A DNA stretch of 22,641 bases from Chara braunii (taxonomy: Eukaryota; Streptophyta; Charophyceae; Charales; Characeae): assembly GCA_003427395.1 (NCBI GenBank), contig BFEA01000301.1:728177-750817 (forward strand), given 5' to 3'. Below, one piece after another: positions 1 to 6,534 of the stretch; position 1 is the first letter of the stretch, and each line of letters opens with the position of its first letter. The notes under the pieces are model-generated. The model worked only from the letters and a program-made list of their open reading frames with translations, ran no database searches and was not told the DNA's origin. A program made the translations under genes and the position numbers.

Positions 1-41
1 TGCTTTATAGCGCAGGAAAGACTTTAGATACAAGCCTGACC
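1..41 (-). repeat. Fragment of solo-LTR family, left of adapter
   Basis: These 41 bases match 1710-1750, inside the minus-strand LTR at 1581-2820, with a single-base deletion. They are therefore a scrap of the same LTR family in minus orientation. Because a mate-pair junction adapter follows directly, their position next to base 80 may be an artefact of library circularisation rather than genome structure. Confidence 0.8.
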
Positions 42-79
42 CTGTCTCTTATACACATCTAGATGTGTATAAGAGACAG
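42..79. other. Untrimmed Nextera mate-pair junction adapter
   Basis: Positions 42-60 read CTGTCTCTTATACACATCT, the 19-base Tn5 mosaic end used in Nextera kits, and 61-79 are its exact reverse complement. This back-to-back arrangement is the circularisation junction of Nextera mate-pair libraries. Its minus-strand translation contains VSYTHLDVYKRQ, a known contaminant peptide. It is an assembly artefact, not biology: sequence on either side came from the two ends of one circularised fragment. Confidence 0.98.
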
Positions 80-229
80 GCCTAAGCTCTCGAGGGGGTG
101 TTAGTGTTATGACCTGCAGAATCACAGAATAAGAACTCTGCTGCTTTCTGGGTTTGGCCGCTGGAATGTGTGCCTTGCTGAGATTCACGCTTTCTACTGA
201 GATTTCTAAGTCTGTGTGTGTGCGTGCTT
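80..229. other. Unassigned flank of the left solo LTR
   Basis: There is no gene here. The stretch contains a short TG-rich run at 213-227. Its last four bases, GCTT (226-229), recur directly after the LTR at 1498-1501 and could be a target-site duplication. Confidence 0.5.
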
Positions 230-283
230 TGTTACATGCTGCGCCTGCAACAGCCGCACGGGCCATTTTCAGGCCCATGTCGT

Positions 284-406
284 TTTCAGCCCGAAAGCCT
301 GAAAACAAGGGCCTACAGGCCCTGTGTCGTTTCAGCCTAAAACAGGGCCTTCCTGGCCCTGAGTCTTTTCAGCCTGAAACGGAGGGCCATTTTCAGGCCC
401 TCATAA
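284..406 (+). repeat. Palindrome array in LTR U3
   Basis: Within subfamily A this part of U3 alternates two kinds of short inverted repeat: GGGCC...GGCCC units (for example GGGCCTACAGGCCC) and TTTCAGCCTGAAA. Similar arrays occur in the 5' LTR (about 4290-4480), the 3' LTR (about 12418-12560) and the right solo LTR (about 2630-2800). Copy number differs: the 5' LTR has one unit of about 42 bp more than the 3' LTR. They could be factor-binding or silencing sites; that role is inferred. Confidence 0.7.
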
Positions 407-901
407 GATCGACCTGCCCTGAAACTCAGGCACCAGACCAGGGTTTCAGCACAAGCCATTCTGGGCCTGTTTTCAAGACAACCCTTGGTTGAGCTTCAAC
501 GCCAGGGTCTGGCACGTTTCGGCATTGGCAAGAGCAGCCTCCTGGACGGGCCAGCACTATAAAGGACTGGCCCGCCCTGCAGGCTGCCGGTAGTTCCTAG
601 GTACGTCCCAGGCACTTCACGTGCAGTTCAGGAGGCAGGAGGTAGTCTTCAGGAGTCGGCAGCACCACTCTGGAGGAGCACTGCAGGAGTAGTAGTAGCG
701 CTAGCAGTAGTCTTCAGCGCTGGTCGTTAGTAGCATTAGCAGCAGTCTTCAGCTCTGGGCGCTGGTAGGAGCTAGAGTAGTACTGGAGATAGAGAGATCG
801 GGCGGAGGCCAGGGAGACTTACCTGCAGCGCCATAGCTCCAGCTTCGTCTTCGAGGTATCTGCAGCACAGCGCCATCTTCACAGGTTAGTACCTGGCACA
901 T

Positions 902-922
902 GAGAGAGAGAGAGAGAGAGAG
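902..922 (+). repeat. GA microsatellite in solo LTR
   Basis: A run of about ten GA units follows CACAGGTTAGTACC and precedes a pyrimidine-rich TTC block. The same position carries a GA tract of a different length in the other LTR copies. Confidence 0.95.
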
Positions 923-1168
923 TTCTTCTTCTTCCTCTTCTCAGTCCACCATCTTCCTCTCACCCTCTCGCTACCTGACTTCACTGCATCAGCAGACTAA
1001 GAGAGAGAGCGGGATTGGTGGCATTTGGTCCAGACTCTACATTGGGCTTCGGACATTTGACGAGGGGTTATTTGGGACTTGGAACGAAGACTTGGTGTTG
1101 ACGACATTTCCATCCCTCCCCCCTCTTCTTTGTCTGATTCCCTCCTCTTCGTCTGTGCATGATCTGGA

Positions 1169-1200
1169 CCTGGCGCCTTCTTCCTGTGTGTAGCGCCAGG
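1169..1200 (+). other. Conserved LTR hairpin (left solo LTR)
   Basis: CCTGGCGC (1169-1176) pairs perfectly with GCGCCAGG (1193-1200) around a 16-base loop. Equivalent hairpins are at 1881-1912 (minus copy, 8-bp stem), 5261-5289 (7-bp stem) and 13403-13431 (6 of 7 pairs). The stem persists while the loop varies, which suggests an RNA structure near the R/U5 part of the LTR. Function is unknown. Confidence 0.7.
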
Positions 1201-1497
1201 CCCCTTCACACCTTATGATAAGGATGATGTATGTTTGATCTGCATTGCGACATTGATTGGGCTAGTCATCGGTATTAAGGCATTCTGCTACGCTGTCTTG
1301 TACTTTGTGAGGGGGTCGGTCCCAGTCAGGTCAGGACTTATGTCTAAGTCTTCCACTGCGCTATAAAGCACCATTTCTGTATGTATCAGGATGTACTTGT
1401 TGAGATTCTACTAGCGCTGCATTGTCCATTCAGTCCTTTTCATCACATTTGCAAATCCTCGGTTATAAATGTACATCGCCCAACTGGGCATGTAACA

Positions 1498-1580
1498 GCT
1501 TGCTGGTTCCCATGTGCTTGTCCAAGTGCATGACTGCTTGAGTGTGTTTTAAATTTCCACCAAAACAGCCCCTATTCCAC
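1498..1580. other. 83-base spacer between inverted LTRs
   Basis: This short stretch separates the head-to-head solo LTRs and would be the loop of the fold-back. From about 1548 it is the left end of an unidentified repeat whose remainder resumes at 2826. Bases 1576-1580 (TCCAC) are the left target-site duplication of the right LTR. Confidence 0.8.
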
Positions 1581-2820
1581 TGTTACATGCCCAATTGGGC
1601 GATGTACAGACAAACCGAGGATCCGCAATGTGATAAAAAGGACTGAATGGACAATGCAGTGCAAGTGGAATCTCAACCAGCAATGTGCATTCCAATACAT
1701 ACAAAATGGTGCTTTATAGCGCAGGAAAGACTTTAGATACAAGTCCTGACCTGACCGGGACAGACCTCTTTCACGTAGTACAAGATAGCGAAGCAGGATG
1801 CTAGAATACTAAATACTAGCCCAATCAATGTTTCAACGCAGACCAAACATACATCATGCTCATCACACGGCGTGAAGGGGCCTGGCGCTATACACAGGAA
1901 AGAGGCGCCAGGTCCAGACATACACAGACGAAGAGGAGGGGATCAGACGGAGAAGAGGAACGGGGGGATGGAAAGTCATCAACACCAAGTCTCGTTACAA
2001 GTCCCAAATAATCCCTCTTCAATATGTCTGAAGTCCAATGTCGAGTCCGGATCCAAATGTCTCGTAGTCTGCTGATGCAGTGAAGTCAGATAGCGAGAGG
2101 GTGAGAAGGAGATGGTGGACTGAGAAGAGGAAGAAGGAGAACTCTCTCTCTCATGTGTCAGGTACTAACCTAACCTGTGAAGATGGCACTGTGCTGCAGG
2201 TACCTCGAAGACGAAGCTGGAGCAACGGCGCTGCAGGCAAGTATCCCTGGCCTCTGCCCATTCTCTCTCTCTCTCTAGTACTACTCTAGCTATGGCGCCC
2301 AGCGCTGAAGAGTACTGCTAATGCTACAACTACTCCTGCAGCGCTCCTCGAGAGTGCTGCTGCCGAATCCTGAAGACTACTGAGTGCCTCCTGCCTGCCC
2401 GTGAAGTGCATAGGAAGTCCCTATGTACTACCTCAGCCTGCCTCCTCACTGCCTCCGACTGCCTGCAGTTGCAGGGCGGGCAGTCCAGGAGGCTGCTCTT
2501 GCCAATGCCAAACTGAGCCAGGGCCTGGCCGCTGCAGCTGTCGTGGGAACAGGCCAAAATAGCCTGTTCCTAAAACCCTGGTTTGGTGCCTGAGTTTCAG
2601 GGCAGGTCGGTCTGATGAAAGACCGAAAATGGCCCTTCGTTTCAGGCTAAAAAGGCTACTGCCATTTTAAGTCTGAAACGACACAGGGTCTGTAGGCCCC
2701 TGTTTTTCAGGCTTTCGAGCTGAACAGACACGGGGCCTGTAGGCCCTGGTTTTCAGGCTTTCAGCCTGAGGGACGCAGGGCCTGGAAAATGGCCCTCGTG
2801 TGCAGGCGCAGCATGTAACA
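1581..2820 (-). mobile_element. Solo LTR, Ty3/gypsy, subfamily A (-)
   Basis: Read on the minus strand, it runs from TGTTACATGC (2820 downward) to GCATGTAACA (ending at 1581), the same ends as the left solo LTR. It is flanked by a perfect 5-bp target-site duplication, TCCAC at 1576-1580 and 2821-2825. The intact pre-insertion sequence survives in a paralogous repeat at 3575-3598. These facts make it a genuine solo LTR insertion. It carries the same palindromic U3, GA tract, pyrimidine block and hairpin. The minus copy has a small duplication at the CACAGGTTAGT site (GGTTAGGTTAGT). Confidence 0.93.
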
Positions 2821-2825
2821 TCCAC

Positions 2826-3078
2826 CCAGACAAGTCGAGTTGAGTCAGCCCAACGATTAAACAATTTCACCTCTTTAGCAAGCAACATGAATCATAATAG
2901 ACGCACTTAGAACTGTGTTTAGTCGGTGTTTCTTTGAGGAACAGCTCTTCTTTTACTATGCCTCGCACGTACATAGCTGCCCACATTGATTGTGGTCAAG
3001 CAGCAGATGCCCACATCCCCGGGTGCCTTAACGGCCCACTTGCACATTATAACAGGAGACAAGGTAAAAGGGAAGGTA
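2826..3078 (+). repeat. Unidentified dispersed repeat, copy 1 (interrupted)
   Basis: This segment, together with 1548-1580, aligns at roughly 80% with 3557-3850. The LTR at 1581-2820 splits it. It contains a potential reading frame beginning MPRTY at 2958, which runs open to 3470 through a hydrophobic stretch. Most differences between the copies in that frame change the amino acid, so it is not under visible protein constraint. The family is unknown to me. Confidence 0.75.
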
Positions 3079-3080
3079 TG

Positions 3081-3229
3081 CTCCTGTGCATTTCACTTCG
3101 GATCTTCATACTCCTATTCATTTCAATTCATTTCTTCAGCTTATCCTTAGCCCAGGTTTTTACTGAAATACGTTTTGTGTCTGTCATTTGTCTTCATACT
3201 CCTGTTCATTTCACTTCAGATCTTCATAT
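3081..3229 (+). repeat. Degenerate 30-bp repeats
   Basis: A 30-base motif beginning CTCCTGTGCATTTCACTTC is seen at 3081-3110, in degenerate form at 3111-3140, and again at 3200-3229. The copies are T-rich and give a hydrophobic translation, which explains the apparent membrane segment in the open frame here. Confidence 0.65.
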
Positions 3230-3275
3230 CCTCTGTTCTCTTAACGATGCTCATTCGTATGTAGGGGGAGGTGGA

Positions 3276-3350
3276 TTGCAAAGGGCAGGAGAGAAATATG
3301 CGCAGGGCAGGATAGAGTCTGACATGCAAAGGGCAAGGGAGAGATATATG
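3276..3350 (+). repeat. Pair of 25-bp purine-rich direct repeats
   Basis: The motif TGCAAAGGGCAGGAGAGAAA at 3276-3300 recurs with few changes at 3324-3350, a period of 48 bases. A partial third piece (GCAGGGCAGGATAGAG) lies between them. Confidence 0.7.
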
Positions 3351-3556
3351 ACAAACTTTGCAGAATTCTACATACTCACCGCTACACTAGAATGGCACAA
3401 GAGGTCGGTTAGTGTTTCGGTTGCATTAGATTTTGAGTTGAGGAGCAGCTATTGCAGCTATTGCCTATGATAAGTGGCACACCCTACAGACCGGACAGGA
3501 CCAGTTCGGGTGTGGACTGTGGAAACACCGCATCCAATTTCACAGTTACAGTGGGT

Positions 3557-3850
3557 TGTAAGTTTCCAGCGCAACAGCCCCTATTCCACCCAGACAAGTA
3601 GATTCAAGTTGAGCCAGCCCAACAAATACAGATTTCACCTCTTTAGCAAGCAACATGAATCATAATTGAACCACTTTGAATTGTGTTTGGTTGGGGTTTC
3701 TTTGGGGCTACAACGCCTCTTTACCATGCCTCGCACGTACAAGGCTGCCCACGTTGATTGTGGTTCAGTGGCAGCTGCCCACATCCCCGTGTACCTTAAC
3801 GGTCCACTTGCACGTCATAACAGGAGGCAGAGTAAAAGGGGAAGGGGAAG
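3557..3850 (+). repeat. Unidentified dispersed repeat, copy 2 (empty site)
   Basis: This is the uninterrupted paralogue of 1548-1580 plus 2826-3078. It reads straight through CCCCTATTCCACCCAGAC, showing the sequence before the right solo LTR inserted. The MPRTY frame is present at 3726 but ends soon after in a purine-rich run. Copy 1 has GGTAAAAG where this copy has GAGTAAAAG. No domain is recognised. Confidence 0.75.
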
Positions 3851-4268
3851 GAGGGTCCAGAAGGCGCATATATAAACTTGTGTTGTGCATTCAGGAGTTA
3901 GTTGATCGCCTGTTGTAATACAAAGGGCCATCTTGTCTGTGGAAGTTCGCACCATGGTATCTAGTCACAGATATGGCCACACCTATAGACGGACCCTTCT
4001 AGAATTGAAAGGACTGCTCGTTGTACATAGTATTGAATGAGCACTGAAGAACCCCTATTCGAACCCTGCTTGAACCTCGCTGGCATACAATAAGTAGTTG
4101 ACTATAGTATATTACACGGGCCCAGAGAACCCTAGGTCTGCTACTCCCTGCCTCTCCCTAGGGAGGTCTTTGTCCGGACGTCTGGGTACCACGGGGTTTC
4201 AAGGTCAACGGAGTGGCACAATGGGTAGTATGTCTAGGTGTGTTCCACCTCGTGTGTGTTACAAAGGC
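3851..4268. other. Unassigned region with TATA-like motif
   Basis: I see no gene in these 418 bases. TATATAAA at 3869-3876 resembles a TATA box but has no credible coding frame behind it. CTCCCTAGGGAG at 4154-4165 is a perfect 12-bp palindrome. The last five bases, AAGGC, are the probable left target duplication of the large retrotransposon. Confidence 0.5.
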
Positions 4269-4963
4269 TGTGGCATACTGCACAGTCACACGGGCCTGCA
4301 GGGCCCGACCAGCATTCGCAGCCTAAAAGCCTGAAAACAAGGGCTTACAGGCCCTGTGTCGTTTCAGCCTGAGCCTGAAAACGAGGGCCTGCAGGCCCTA
4401 TGTCGTTTCAGCCTAAAACAGGGCCGTCCAGGCCCTGAGTCCTTTCAGCCTGAAACAGAGGGCCGCTTTCGAGCCCTCATAAGATCGAAATGCCCTGACA
4501 TTCAGGCACCAAACCAGGGTTTTAGGAACAGGCTATTTTTGGCCTGTTCCCACGACAGCCTCAGCAGGAGCTGCAGCGCCAGGCCCTGACTCGTTTTGGC
4601 ATTGGCAAGAGCAGCCTCCTGGACTGCCCCGCCCTGCAACTGCAGGCAGTTGGAGGCAATCAGGAGGCAGGCCGAGGTAGTACATAGGGAGTTCCCATGC
4701 ACTTCACGGGTAGGCAGAAGGCAGGAGTAGTCTTCAGAATTCGGCAGCAGCACTCTGGAGGAGCGCAGCAGGAGTAGCGCTAGCGCTAGCAGTAGTCTTC
4801 AGCGCTGGGCGCTAGTAGATGTAGTAGTAGTCTTCAGCGCTGGGCGCTGGTAGTGGTAGAGTAGTGTTGGAGAGAGAGATGACTGGTGGAGGCCAGGGGG
4901 ACTCACCTGTGGCGCCATAGCTCCAGCTTCATCTTCGAGGTACCTGCATCAAGGCGCCAACTT

Positions 4964-4974
4964 CACAGGTTAGT
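4964..4974 (+). promoter_or_regulatory. Possible splice donor in LTR
   Basis: CACAG followed by GTTAGTACC fits a eukaryotic 5' splice site. The same motif occurs in the left solo LTR (about 884-896), the minus solo LTR and the 3' LTR (about 13019-13031). It sits just upstream of the GA tract. Splicing is inferred only from the motif and its conservation. Confidence 0.3.
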
Positions 4975-5260
4975 ACCAGACTGAGAGAGAGAGAGTTCTT
5001 CTTCTTCCTCTTCTAAGTCTACCATCTCTTCTTCACCCTCTCGCTACCTGATTTCTCAGTGTCTGCGGACNACGAGAGAGAGAGAGAGAGAGAGTTGTGA
5101 CTTTGGGACTTACGACATTGGATCCAGACTGGACATTGGGATTCAGACATTTGACGAGGGACTAGTTGGGCCTGTGCCGAAGACTTGGTGTTGACGACAT
5201 TCCCATCTTTCCCTCTTCTTCCTCTAACCCCCCTCTTCTTCGTCTGTGTATGGTCGGGGA

Positions 5261-5289
5261 CTGGCGCATTCTTCCTGTGTGAGCGCCAG
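5261..5289 (+). other. Conserved LTR hairpin (5' LTR)
   Basis: CTGGCGC (5261-5267) pairs with GCGCCAG (5283-5289) around a 15-base loop. It is the counterpart of the hairpin in the other three LTR copies. Confidence 0.65.
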
Positions 5290-5392
5290 GCCCCTTCACA
5301 CCATGGAATGATGATGATGATGTATGTTTGGGGCTGCCTTGCAACATAGATTGTTCGGATTCTGGTCTGCACCGTTACGGTATGCAACAGTT

Positions 5393-5404
5393 TGGTATCG
5401 GAGC
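5393..5404 (+). promoter_or_regulatory. Primer-binding site, initiator Met tRNA type
   Basis: TGGTATCGGAGC lies three bases after the 5' LTR. It matches the common plant primer site TGGTATCAGAGC, complementary to the 3' end of initiator methionine tRNA, except for one base. It would prime minus-strand DNA synthesis on the element's RNA. Confidence 0.88.
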
Positions 5405-5520
5405 GGACCTCTCAATCAGAGGACCCGCTCAATCAAGAAGCCAGCTTCCTTGATCTATTGATTGTTATTAGTAAATCAAGTAGGACTTCGTCAAATCTCT
5501 GAATTTTTTTTTCTTTCTCA

Positions 5521-5905
5521 TAACAAATATCTGAAACTTTATGATAATAGCATTTCGTTTTATCGGAAACTTCCTGATAATAGCATTTCGTTTTATCTGA
5601 AAATTTCTGATATTAGCATTTCGTTTTCACGCAACAAATACCGGAAAATTCCTGATAATAGCATTTCGTTTTTATCTGAAAACTTCTGATATTAGCATTT
5701 TGTTTTCATGCAACAAATATCTGAAAATTCCTGATAATAGCATTTCGTTTTATCTGAAAATTTCCGATATTAGCATTTCGTTTTCACGCAGCAAATATCT
5801 GAAAATTTCTGAAAGTAGCATTTCGTTTCTCTGATATTCGCATCCGAAATTTCTGTTATTCGCATACATAGCCAAAATTTCTGACGTTAGCACTTTGTTT
5901 TCTAG
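5521..5905 (+). repeat. 78-bp higher-order tandem repeat in leader
   Basis: The motif TAGCATTTCGTTT recurs at 5548, 5581, 5614, 5659, 5693, 5738, 5771 and 5816, with decayed copies to about 5901. Spacings alternate near 33 and 45 bases, so two copies form a 78-79 bp higher-order unit, each also containing CAACAAATATCTGAAAA. The array is AT-rich, unlike the GC-rich gag behind it. It is untranslated leader between the primer site and gag. Confidence 0.9.
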
Positions 5906-6123
5906 GCATATAAGGATAACGATAGAGGTGGTTATATTCTCGGGCACCGTATTTATTCTGTTCTGAAAATCGAATCTCCATTCTATCTCGCAATGTTTTT
6001 TTGAAAACCAAATCTTGCGAAGCCTATCAGCATTTCGTTGATAGGCATATTAGGAGGTTGTCATATTCTCAGAAACTGGATTTAGTTCTTTTCTGAAAAT
6101 CGCCTCTCTACTCTATTTCGCAA
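5904..6123 (+). repeat. Diverged duplication in leader with hairpin
   Basis: The block 5904-5993 is echoed at 6043-6123; both start near AGGCATAT and include TTCTGAAAATCG and a CTCTATTTCGCAA-like end. Between them GCCTATCA (6022-6029) pairs with TGATAGGC (6039-6046) around a 9-base loop, GCATTTCGT, which is the core motif of the upstream array. Confidence 0.65.
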
Positions 6124-6234
6124 AAAAAAATTCAAGATCGCATTTTTGTGAAAGCCGAAACTTTGCGGAACCTGGCCTAGATCTCACTCATAGTACTCTG
6201 AGATGCCTCACTCATAACAAGATCGACAGAAATA

Positions 6235-6256
6235 CAAAAAAAAAAAAAAAAAAAAA
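6235..6256 (+). repeat. Poly-A tract in leader
   Basis: A run of about 22 A residues is followed by a T-rich stretch to 6293. It may be a simple-sequence expansion or the tail of an unrecognised insertion; nothing upstream identifies a source. Confidence 0.7.
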
Positions 6257-6385
6257 GGGTGATCCTCTTCTTTTATTTTTTTATTTTATTCTGTTGATTA
6301 GGACCAGGAGGGAAGTATAGCTTGGTTGGTTACCTACCTGCATTTTCCCTCCCACCCAACCCTTTGCCTGCATTCCCGGTTGGTA

Positions 6386-6530
6386 CAGTGCCGCGTCAGC
6401 AGTGCCACGCAGCAGTACCACGTCAGCAACAGTGCCACGTCAGCAGTGCCATGTCAGCAGTGTCACGTCAGCAATAGTGCCACATCAGCAGTGCCACATC
6501 CACAACAGTGCCACGTCAGCAGTGCCCCGC
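6386..6530 (+). repeat. 14-bp minisatellite before gag
   Basis: Around ten imperfect copies of CAGTGCCACGTCAG, some spaced by CAA, run up to within a few bases of the gag start codon. The sequence is GC-rich and probably untranslated leader, though the frame stays open just upstream of the ATG. Confidence 0.88.
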
Positions 6531-6534
6531 CACC

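Larger units (their letters stand above)
230..1497 (+). mobile_element. Solo LTR, Ty3/gypsy, subfamily A (+)
   Basis: The unit starts TGTTACATGC and ends GCATGTAACA, a perfect 10-bp terminal inverted repeat with the TG...CA ends typical of LTRs. From about 260 to 1330 it is alignable with the LTRs of the full element at 4269-13592, sharing a palindrome-rich U3, GA tract, pyrimidine block, TTTGACGAGG segment and a GCGCCAG hairpin. It has about 150 bases of extra U5 that the other subfamily lacks. TATAAA motifs lie at 559-564 and near 1362. No internal element sequence is attached on either side, so it is a solo LTR, probably left by LTR-LTR recombination. The flanks share only GCTT (226-229, 1498-1501). 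Confidence 0.85.
230..2820. repeat. Large inverted repeat made by two solo LTRs
   Basis: The left arm 230-1497 and right arm 1581-2820 are inverted copies separated by 83 bases. By eye the arms are about 80-85% identical in the inner 140 bases, with indels. Each arm has its own flanking bases, so the structure most likely arose from two independent insertions rather than one inversion. A read-through transcript would fold into a long imperfect double-stranded RNA. Confidence 0.9.
4269..5389 (+). repeat. 5' LTR, subfamily B
   Basis: Starts TGTGGCATAC and ends GTATGCAACA; the two ends are imperfect inverted repeats (9 of 10). Its boundaries are fixed by alignment with the 3' LTR and by the primer site that follows. 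Relative to the 3' LTR it has one extra palindromic unit of about 42 bp near 4345-4400, much shorter GA tracts (4983-4995 and 5074-5094), and a deletion of about 65 bases near 5360. One ambiguous base (N) is at 5071. Confidence 0.95.

Noticed and set aside
24-308. Minus-strand open frame of 94 codons at the left edge
   Set aside because: It runs through the Nextera adapter and LTR sequence; its C-terminal residues are the adapter translation.
2934-3470. 178-codon frame including MPRTY and a hydrophobic segment
   Set aside because: It starts at TTG, its repeat copy at 3726 differs mainly by residue-changing substitutions, and the hydrophobic part comes from T-rich 30-bp repeats.
4055-4072. 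TTCGAACCC as a minus-strand tRNA B box near 4060
   Set aside because: No A box or cloverleaf pairing is found at the right distance.
5521-5905. Leader array as a CRISPR array
   Set aside because: The intervening sequences are themselves repeated (78-79 bp unit), there are no unique spacers, and the context is a eukaryotic retrotransposon.
5462-5947. Frames on both strands over the AT-rich leader array
   Set aside because: They are products of the 33/45-base tandem repeat and have no start context or known domain.
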